From: Saccoglossus kowalevskii
Taxonomy: Eukaryota; Hemichordata; Enteropneusta; Harrimaniidae
NCBI RefSeq assembly: GCF_000003605.2
Contig: NW_003134761.1
Location: forward strand, 1-21,498
Reading direction: 5' to 3'
DNA: 21,498 bases
Positions within the stretch are counted from its first letter, which is position 1; each line of letters starts with the position of its first letter. The notes under the pieces are model-generated. The model was not told the DNA's origin and searched no databases. It worked only from the letters and a program-made list of their open reading frames with translations. This document shows positions 11,137 through 20,434 of the stretch, piece after piece. The translations under genes and the position numbers were made by a program.

Positions 11137-13251
11137 CATAATGGGCAGATTAACTGTCAATATTGCTGGTATAGAGACCCGTACATAATGGGCAGATTAA
11201 CTGTCAATATTGCTGGTTTAGAGACCCGTACATAATGGGCAGATTAACTGTCAATATTGCTGGTATAGAGACCCGTACATAATGGGCAGATTAACTGTCA
11301 ATATTGCTGGTTTAGAGACCCGTACATAATGGGCAGATTAACTGTCAATATTGCTGGTATAGAGACCCGTACATAATGGGCAGATTAACTGTCAATATTG
11401 CTGGTTTAGAGACCCGTACATAATGGGCAGATTAACTGTCAATATTGCTGGTATAGAGACCCGTACATAATGGGCAGATTAACTGTCAATATTGCTGGTA
11501 TAGAGACCCGTACATAATGGGCAGATTAACTGTCAATATTGCTGGTTTAGAGACCCGTACATAATGGGCAGATTAACTGTCAATATTGCTGGTTTAGAGA
11601 CCCGTACATAATAGGCAGATTAACTGTCAATATTGCTGGTATAGAGACCCGTACATAATGGGCAGATTAACTGTCAATATTGCTGGTTTAGAGACCCGTA
11701 CATAATGGGCAGATTAACTGTCAAAATTGCTGGTTTAGAGACCCGTACATAATGGGCAGATTAACTGTCAAAATTGCTGGTTTAGAGACCCGTACATAAT
11801 GGGCAGATTAACTGTCAATATTGCTGGTTTAGAGACCCGTACATAATGGGCAGATTAACTGTCAATATTGCTGGTTTAGAGACCCGTACATAATGGGCAG
11901 ATTAACTGTCAAAATTGCTGGTATAGAGACCCGTACATAATGGGCAGATTAACTGTCAATATTGCTGGTATAGAGACCCGTACATAATGGGCAGATTAAC
12001 TGTCAATATTGCTGGTTTAGAGACCCGTACATAATGGGCAGATTAACTGTCAATATTGCTGGTTTACAGACCCGTACATAATGGGCAGATTAACTGTCAA
12101 TATTGCTGGTATAGAGACCCGTATATAATGGGCAGATTAACTGTCAATATTGCTGGTTTAGAGACCCGTACATAATGGGCAGATTAACTGTCAATATTGC
12201 TGGTTTACAGACCCGTACATAATGGGCAGATTAACTGTCAATATTGCTGGTTTAGAGACCCGTACATAATGGGCAGATTAACTGTCAATATTGCTGGTTT
12301 AGAGACCCGTACATAATGGGCAGATTAACTGTCAATATTGCTGGTTTACAGACCCGTACATAATGGGCAGATTAACTGTCAATATTGCTGGTTTAGAGAC
12401 CCGTACATAATGGGCAGATTAACTGTCAATATTGCTGGTTTACAGACCCGTACATAATGGGCAGATTAACTGTCAATATTGCTGGTTTAGAGACCCGTAC
12501 ATAATGGGCAGATTAACTGTCAATATTGCTGGTTTAGAGACCCGTACATAATGGGCAGATTAACTGTCAATATTGCTGGTTTAGAGACCCGTACATAATG
12601 GGCAGATTAACTGTCAATATTGCTGGTATAGAGACCCGTACATAATGGGCAGATTAACTGTCAATATTGCTGGTTTAGAGACCCGTACATAATGGGCAGA
12701 TTAACTGTCAATATTGCTGGTATAGAGACCCGTACATAATGGGCAGATTAACTGTCAATATTGCTGGTTTAGAGACCCGTACATAATGGGCAGATTAACT
12801 GTCAATATTGCTGGTTTAGAGACCCGTACATAATGGGCAGATTAACTGTCAATATTGCTGGTTTAGAGACCCGTACATAATGGGCAGATTAACTGTCAAT
12901 ATTGCTGGTATAGAGACCCGTACATAATGGGCAGATTAACTGTCAATATTGCTGGTTTAGAGACCCGTACATAATGGGCAGATTAACTGTCAATATTGCT
13001 GGTTTAGAGACCCGTACATAATGGGCAGATTAACTGTCAATATTGCTGGTTTACAGACCCGTACATAATGGGCAGATTAACTGTCAATATTGCTGGTTTA
13101 CAGACCCGTACATAATGGGCAGATTAACTGTCAATATTGCTGGTTTAGAGACCCGTACATAATGGGCAGATTAACTGTCAATATTGCTGGTTTAGAGACC
13201 CGTACATAATGGGCAGATTAACTGTCAAAATTGCTGGTTTACAGACCCGTA
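11137..13251. repeat. Mixed monomers beginning with A-B dimers
   Basis: From 11090 to 11465 the order is A B A B A B A B, four 94-bp dimers. Then B A A B A A' A' A A B' B A C B A C A A C A C A A A B A B A A A B A A C C A A C'. Rare changes are AATAGG at 11610, two consecutive A' monomers at 11701-11794 and GTATATAATG near 12122. None of the HOR barcodes is present in this 2.1-kb stretch. Confidence 0.82.
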
Positions 13252-13956
13252 CATAATGGGCAGATTAACTGTCAATATTGCTGGTATAGAGACCCGTACA
13301 TAATGGGCAGATTAACTGTCAATATTGCTGGTTTAGAGACCCGCACATAATGGGCAGATTAACTGTCAATATTGCTGGTATAGAGACCCGTACATAATGG
13401 GCAGATTAACTGTCAATATTGCTGGTATAGAGACCCGTACATAATGGGCAGATTAACTGTCAATATTGCTGGTATAGAGACCCGTACATAATGGGCAGAT
13501 TAACTGTCAAAATTGCTGGTTTAGAGACCCGTACATAATGGGCAGATTAACTGTCAAAATTGCTGGTTTACAGACCCGTACATAATGGGCAGATTAACTG
13601 TCAATATTGCTGGTTTAGAGACCCGTACATAATGGGCAGATTAACTGTCAATATTGCTGGTTTAGAGACCCGTACATAATGGGCAGATTAACTGTCAATA
13701 TTGCTGGTTTAGAGACCCGTACATAATGGGCAGATTAACTGTCAATATTGCTGGTTTAGAGACCCGTACATAATGGGCAGATTAACTGTCAATATTGCTG
13801 GTTTAGAGACCCGTACATAATGGGCAGATTAACTGTCAATATTGCTGGTTTACAGACCCGTACATAATGGGCAGATTAACTGTCAATATTGCTGGTTTAG
13901 AGACCCGTACATAATGGGCACATTAACTGTCAATATTGCTGGTATAGAGACCCGTA
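13252..13956. repeat. Block U2, second copy of the 15-monomer block
   Basis: The monomer order equals that of 6296-7000, including the rare A'-C' pair and the closing G12C B monomer (13910-13956). It differs by a private T46C at 13344 (CCGCACATAAT). The block opens the second, collinear U-Z-W segment. Its final monomer doubles as the one before HOR copy c. Confidence 0.85.
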
Positions 13957-14566
13957 CATAATGGGCAGATTAACTGTCAATATTGCTGGTATAGAGACCC
14001 GTACATAATGGGCAGATTAACTGTCAATATTGCTGATTTAGAGACCCGTACATAATGGGCAGATTAACTGTCAATATTGCTGGTATAGAGACCCGTACAT
14101 AATGGGCAGATTAACTGTCAATATTGCTGGTTTAGAGACCCGTAAATAATGGGCAGATTAACTGTCAATATTGCTGGTTTAGAGACCCGTACATAATGGG
14201 CAGATTAACTGTCAATATTGCTGGTTTAGAGACCGTACATAATGGGCAGATTAACTGTCAATATTGCTGGTTTAGAGACCGGTACATAATGGGCAGATTA
14301 ACTGGCAAAATTGCTGGTTTACAGACCCGTACATAATGGGCAGATTAACTGTCAATATTGCTGGTTTACAGACCCGTACATAATGGGCAGATTAACTGTC
14401 AAAATTGCTGGTTTACAGACCCGTACATAATGGGCAGATTAACTGTCAATATTGCTGGTTTACAGACCCGTACATAATGGGCAGATTAACTGTCAATATT
14501 GCTGGTTTAGAGACCCGTACATAATGGGCAGATTAACTGTCAATATTGCTGGTATAGAGACCCGTA
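13910..14566. repeat. HOR copy c with internal 12-monomer deletion
   Basis: It begins with the G12C B monomer that precedes monomer 1 in copies a, b, f and g. It then jumps to monomer 13 (B), 14 (A with G33A at 14036), 15 and so on to 25. Monomers 1-12 (563 bp, including the first CC deletion, the four C run and the G40C barcode) are missing. Barcodes C1A (14145), second CC deletion (14233), C44G (about 14281) and T21G (14305) are intact. The junction is clean at the monomer level, B to B, as expected if two B monomers paired out of register. Monomer 25 is followed directly by block Z2. Confidence 0.83.
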
Positions 14567-15130
14567 CATAATGGGCAGATTAACTGTCAATATTGCTGGT
14601 ATAGAGACCCGTACATAATGGGCAGATTAACTGTCAATATTGCTGGTTTACAGACCCGTACATAATGGGCAGATTAACTGTCAAAATTGCTGGTATAGAG
14701 ACCCGTACATAATGGGCAGATTAACTGTCAATATTGCTGGTATAGAGACTCGTACATAATGGGCAGATTAACTGTCAATATTGCTGGTTTACAGACCCGT
14801 ACATAATGGGCAGATTAACTGTCAATATTGCTGGTATAGAGACTCGTACATAATGGGCAGATTAACTGTCAATATTGCTGGTTTACAGACCCGTACATAA
14901 TGGGCAGATTAACTGTCAAAATTGCTGGTATAGAGACCCGTACATAATGGGCAGATTAACTGTCAATATTGCTGGTATAGAGACCCGTACATATTGGGCA
15001 GATTAACTGTCAATATTGCTGGTTTACAGACCCGTACATAATGGGCAGATTAACTGTCAAAATTGCTGGTATAGAGACCCGTACATAATGGGCATATTAA
15101 CTGTCAATATTGCTGGTATAGAGACCCGTA
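14567..15130. repeat. Block Z2, second copy of the 12-monomer block
   Basis: Matches 7987-8550 monomer for monomer, with CTCGTAC in the monomers at 14708 and 14802, CATATTGGG at 14990 and GGGCATATT at 15091. The only difference I see is G at 15068 against A at 8488. On the right, similarity falls at once: 15131 is A' where the first copy has B'. Confidence 0.87.
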
Positions 15131-15600
15131 CATAATGGGCAGATTAACTGTCAAAATTGCTGGTTTAGAGACCCGTACATAATGGGCAGATTAACTGTCA
15201 AAATTGCTGGTTTACAGACCCGTACATAATGGGCAGATTAACTGTCAATATTGCTGGTTTAGAGACCCGTACATAATGGGCAGATTAACTGTCAATATTG
15301 CTGGTTTACAGACCCGTACATAATGGGCAGATTAACTGTCAATATTGCTGGTTTACAGACCCGTACATAATGGGCAGATTAACTGTCAATATTGCTGGTT
15401 TAGAGACCCGTACATAATGGGCAGATTAACTGTCAATATTGCTGGTTTAGAGACCCGTACATAATGGGCAGATTAACTGTCAATATTGCTGGTTTACAGA
15501 CCCGTACATAATGGGCAGATTAACTGTCAATATTGCTGGTTTAGAGACCCGTACATAATGGGCAGATTAACTGTCAATATTGCTGGTATAGAGACCCGTA
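15131..15600. repeat. Ten mixed monomers between Z2 and HOR copy d
   Basis: Order: A' C' A C C A A C A B. The A'-C'-A start resembles the inside of blocks U1 and U2 and also monomers 26-28 of HOR copy e (A' C' A). The final A B before the 46-bp monomer at 15601 resembles the HOR lead-in, but the B here lacks the G12C barcode. Confidence 0.75.
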
Positions 15601-16444
15601 CATAATGGGCAGATTAACTGTCAATATTGCTGGTTTAGAGACCGTACATAATGGGCAGATTAACTGTCAATATTGCTGGTTTACAGACCCGTACATAATG
15701 GGCAGATTAACTGTCAATATTGCTGGTTTACAGACCCGTACATAATGGGCAGATTAACTGTCAATATTGCTGGTTTACAGACCCGTACATAATGGGCAGA
15801 TTAACTGTCAATATTGCTGGTTTACAGACCCGTACATAATGGGCAGATTAACTGTCAATATTGCTGGTTTAGAGACCCGTACATAATGGGCAGATTAACT
15901 GTCAATATTGCTGGTATAGAGACCCGTACATAATGGGCAGATTAACTGTCAATATTGCTGGTTTACAGACCCGTACATAATGGGCAGATTAACTGTCAAT
16001 ATTGCTGGTTTACAGACCCGTACATAATGGGCAGATTAACTGTCAATATTGCTGGTTTAGACACCCGTACATAATGGGCAGATTAACTGTCAATATTGCT
16101 GGTATAGAGACCCGTACATAATGGGCAGATTAACTGTCAATATTGCTGGTATAGAGACCCGTACATAATGGGCAGATTAACTGTCAATATTGCTGGTATA
16201 GAGACCCGTACATAATGGGCAGATTAACTGTCAATATTGCTGATTTAGAGACCCGTACATAATGGGCAGATTAACTGTCAATATTGCTGGTATAGAGACC
16301 CGTACATAATGGGCAGATTAACTGTCAATATTGCTGGTTTAGAGACCCGTAAATAATGGGCAGATTAACTGTCAATATTGCTGGTTTAGAGACCCGTACA
16401 TAATGGGCAGATTAACTGTCAATATTGCTGGTTTAGAGACCGTA
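15601..16444. repeat. HOR copy d, first 18 monomers
   Basis: Matches HOR monomers 1-18: first CC deletion at 15642, G40C at 16062, G33A at 16242, C1A at 16352, second CC deletion at 16440. After that, where C44G and T21G should follow, the array has plain A and C monomers (16445-16585) and then block W2. So the last third of the HOR is replaced. Copy d to copy e is 33 monomers less two bases (1549 bp), rather than 29. Confidence 0.85.
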
Positions 16445-16585
16445 CATAATGGGCAGATTAACTGTCAATATTGCTGGTTTAGAGACCCGTACATAATGGG
16501 CAGATTAACTGTCAATATTGCTGGTTTACAGACCCGTACATAATGGGCAGATTAACTGTCAATATTGCTGGTTTACAGACCCGTA

Positions 16586-17102
16586 CATAATGGGCAGATT
16601 AACTGTCAATATTGCTGGTATAGAGACCCGTACATAATGGGCAGATTAACTGTCAATATTGCTGGTTTAGAGACCCGTACATAATGGGCAGATTAACTGT
16701 CAATATTGCTGGTATATAGACCCGTACATAATGGGCAGATTAACTGTCAATATTGCTGGTTTAGAGACCCGTACATAATGGGCAGATTAACTGTCAATAT
16801 TGCTGGTTTACAGACCCGTACATAATGGGCAGATTAACTGTCAATATTGCTGGTTTAGAGACCCGTACATAATGGGCAGATTAACTGTCAATATTGCTGG
16901 TTTAGTGACCCGTACATAATGGGCAGATTAACTGTCAATATTGCTGGTTTAGAGACCCGTACATAATGGGCAGATTAACTGTCAATATTGCTGGTTTAGA
17001 GACCCGTACATAATGGGCAGATTAACTGTCAATATTGCTGGTTTAGAGACCCGTACATAATGGGCAGATTAACTGTCAATATTGCTGGTTTACAGACCCG
17101 TA
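16586..17102. repeat. Block W2, second copy of the 11-monomer block
   Basis: Same monomers as 9726-10242, including GGTATATAGACC at 16711 and GTGACC near 16905. It sits between the broken HOR copy d and the complete copy e, with one B monomer (17103-17149) between W2 and e. In the first copy W1 is followed by C (10243), so similarity ends here. Confidence 0.87.
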
Positions 17103-17149
17103 CATAATGGGCAGATTAACTGTCAATATTGCTGGTATAGAGACCCGTA

Positions 17150-18510
17150 CATAATGGGCAGATTAACTGTCAATATTGCTGGTTTAGAGACCGTACATAA
17201 TGGGCAGATTAACTGTCAATATTGCTGGTTTACAGACCCGTACATAATGGGCAGATTAACTGTCAATATTGCTGGTTTACAGACCCGTACATAATGGGCA
17301 GATTAACTGTCAATATTGCTGGTTTACAGACCCGTACATAATGGGCAGATTAACTGTCAATATTGCTGGTTTACAGACCCGTACATAATGGGCAGATTAA
17401 CTGTCAATATTGCTGGTTTAGAGACCCGTACATAATGGGCAGATTAACTGTCAATATTGCTGGTATAGAGACCCGTACATAATGGGCAGATTAACTGTCA
17501 ATATTGCTGGTTTACAGACCCGTACATAATGGGCAGATTAACTGTCAATATTGCTGGTTTACAGACCCGTACATAATGGGCAGATTAACTGTCAATATTG
17601 CTGGTTTAGACACCCGTACATAATGGGCAGATTAACTGTCAATATTGCTGGTATAGAGACCCGTACATAATGGGCAGATTAACTGTCAATATTGCTGGTA
17701 TAGAGACCCGTACATAATGGGCAGATTAACTGTCAATATTGCTGGTATAGAGACCCGTACATAATGGGCAGATTAACTGTCAATATTGCTGATTTAGAGA
17801 CCCGTACATAATGGGCAGATTAACTGTCAATATTGCTGGTATAGAGACCCGTACATAATGGGCAGATTAACTGTCAATATTGCTGGTTTAGAGACCCGTA
17901 AATAATGGGCAGATTAACTGTCAATATTGCTGGTTTAGAGACCCGTACATAATGGGCAGATTAACTGTCAATATTGCTGGTTTAGAGACCGTACATAATG
18001 GGCAGATTAACTGTCAATATTGCTGGTTTAGAGACCGGTACATAATGGGCAGATTAACTGGCAAAATTGCTGGTTTACAGACCCGTACATAATGGGCAGA
18101 TTAACTGTCAATATTGCTGGTTTACAGACCCGTACATAATGGGCAGATTAACTGTCAAAATTGCTGGTTTACAGACCCGTACATAATGGGCAGATTAACT
18201 GTCAATATTGCTGGTTTACAGACCCGTACATAATGGGCAGATTAACTGTCAATATTGCTGGTTTAGAGACCCGTACATAATGGGCAGATTAACTGTCAAT
18301 ATTGCTGGTATAGAGACCCGTACATAATGGGCAGATTAACTGTCAAAATTGCTGGTTTAGAGACCCGTACATAATGGGCAGATTAACTGTCAAAATTGCT
18401 GGTTTACAGACCCGTACATAATGGGCAGATTAACTGTCAATATTGCTGGTTTAGAGACCCGTACATAATGGGCACATTAACTGTCAATATTGCTGGTATA
18501 GAGACCCGTA
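17150..18510. repeat. HOR copy e, complete 29-monomer unit (1361 bp)
   Basis: The reference HOR unit. Order: A(46) C C C C A B C C A B B B A B A A A(46) A C' C C' C A B A' C' A B. Barcodes: CC deletions at 17191 and 17989, G40C at 17611, G33A at 17792, C1A at 17901, C44G near 18036, T21G at 18061, and G12C in the last monomer (GGGCACATT, 18471-18480). Its length is 29 x 47 less two bases. The next unit starts immediately at 18511, so e and f form a true tandem HOR pair. Confidence 0.88.
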
Positions 18511-19683
18511 CATAATGGGCAGATTAACTGTCAATATTGCTGGTTTAGAGACCGTACATAATGGGCAGATTAACTGTCAATATTGCTGGTTTACAGACCC
18601 GTACATAATGGGCAGATTAACTGTCAATATTGCTGGTTTACAGACCCGTACATAATGGGCAGATTAACTGTCAATATTGCTGGTTTACAGACCCGTACAT
18701 AATGGGCAGATTAACTGTCAATATTGCTGGTTTACAGACCCGTACATAATGGGCAGATTAACTGTCAATATTGCTGGTTTAGAGACCCGTACATAATGGG
18801 CAGATTAACTGTCAATATTGCTGGTATAGAGACCCGTACATAATGGGCAGATTAACTGTCAATATTGCTGGTTTACAGACCCGTACATAATGGGCAGATT
18901 AACTGTCAATATTGCTGGTTTACAGACCCGTACATAATGGGCAGATTAACTGTCAATATTGCTGGTTTAGACACCCGTACATAATGGGCAGATTAACTGT
19001 CAATATTGCTGGTATAGAGACCCGTACATAATGGGCAGATTAACTGTCAATATTGCTGGTATTGAGACCCGTACATAATGGGCAGATTAACTGTCAATAT
19101 TGCTGGTATAGAGACCCGTACATAATGGGCAGATTAACTGTCAATATTGCTGGTTTAGAGACTCGTACATAATGGGCAGATTAACTGTCAATATTGCTGG
19201 TATAGAGACCCGTACATAATGGGCAGATTAACTGTCAATATTGCTGGTTTAGAGACCCGTAAATAATGGGCAGATTAACTGTCAATATTGCTGGTTTAGA
19301 GACCCGTACATAATGGGCAGATTAACTGTAAATATTGCTGGTTTAGAGACCGTACATAATGGGCAGATTAACTGTCAATATTGCTGGTTTAGAGACCGGT
19401 ACATAATGGGCAGATTAACTGGCAAAATTGCTGGTTTACAGACCCGTACATAATGGGCAGATTAACTGTCAATATTGCTGGTTTACAGACCCGTACATAA
19501 TGGGCAGATTAACTGTCAAAATTGCTGGTTTACAGACCCGTACATAATGGGCAGATTAACTGTCAATATTGCTGGTTTACAGACCCGTACATAATGGGCA
19601 GATTAACTGTCAATATTGCTGGTTTAGAGACCCGTACATAATGGGCAGATTAACTGTCAATATTGCTGGTATAGAGACCCGTA
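18511..19683. repeat. HOR copy f, first 25 monomers, adjacent to copy e
   Basis: Matches copy e over 25 monomers, including CC deletions at 18552 and 19350, G40C at 18972, C1A at 19262, C44G near 19399 and T21G at 19422. It lacks G33A in monomer 14, which instead has CTCGTAC near 19162. Private changes are GGTATTGAGACC near 19062 and CTGTAAATATTG at 19327-19338. After monomer 25 the order goes to B C B of block T2 rather than A' C' A B, so the right end of the unit is exchanged. Confidence 0.86.
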
Positions 19684-20340
19684 CATAATGGGCAGATTAA
19701 CTGTCAATATTGCTGGTATAGAGACCCGTACATAATGGGCAGATTAACTGTCAATATTGCTGGTTTACAGACCCGTACATAATGGGCAGATTAACTGTCA
19801 ATATTGCTGGTATAGAGACCCGTACATAATGGGCAGATTAACTGTCAATATTGCTGGTTTAGAGACCCGTACATAATGGGCAGATTAACTGTCAATATTG
19901 CTGGTTTAGAGACCCGTACATAATGGGCAGATTAACTGTCAATATTGCTGGTTTAGAGACCCGTACATAATGGGCAGATTAACTGTCAATATTGCTGGTA
20001 TAGAGACCCGTACATAATGGGCAGATTAACTGTCAATATTGCTGGTTTACAGACCCGTACATAATGGGCAGATTAACTGTCAAAATTGCTGGTATAGAGA
20101 CCCGTACATAATGGGCAGATTAACTGTCAATATTGCTGGTATAGAGACTCGTACATAATGGGCAGATTAACTGTCAATATTGCTGGTATAGAGACCCGTA
20201 CATAATGGGCAGATTAACTGTCAATATTGCTGGTTTAGAGACCCGTACATAATGGGCACATTAACTGTCAATATTGCTGGTATAGAGACCCGTACATAAT
20301 GGGCAGATTAACTGTCAATATTGCTGGTTTAGAGACCGTA
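19543..20340. repeat. Block T2, second copy of the 17-monomer block
   Basis: Matches 3008-3805 in monomer order and barcodes: CTCGTAC near 20150, GGGCACATT at about 20256 and the CC deletion at 20336. Its first three monomers (C A B) are also monomers 23-25 of HOR copy f, so T probably arose as an extended HOR tail plus lead-in. In the first copy this block runs straight into a full HOR; here it runs into only a remnant. Confidence 0.85.
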
Positions 20341-20434
20341 CATAATGGGCAGATTAACTGTCAAAATTGCTGGTATAGAGACCCGTACATAATGGGCAGA
20401 TTAACTGTCAATATTGCTGGTTTAGAGACCGGTA
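20295..20434. repeat. HOR copy g, three-monomer remnant
   Basis: A 46-bp A monomer (CC at 20336), preceded by the G12C B monomer, is followed by one B' and then an A with ACCGGTAC (C44G near 20430). In the full HOR the C44G monomer follows the second 46-bp copy directly, so here the two ends are joined with about 17 monomers lost, and a B' lies between them. The T21G monomer that normally follows is absent. An alternative is that C44G arrived by a short conversion. Confidence 0.6.

Noticed and set aside
17082-17294. Open reading frame of 70 codons on the + strand, similar to the one at 2189
   Set aside because: The same artefact: the 46-bp monomer at 17150 skips the stop-bearing frame. The similarity of the two frames reflects the shared repeat, not a conserved protein.
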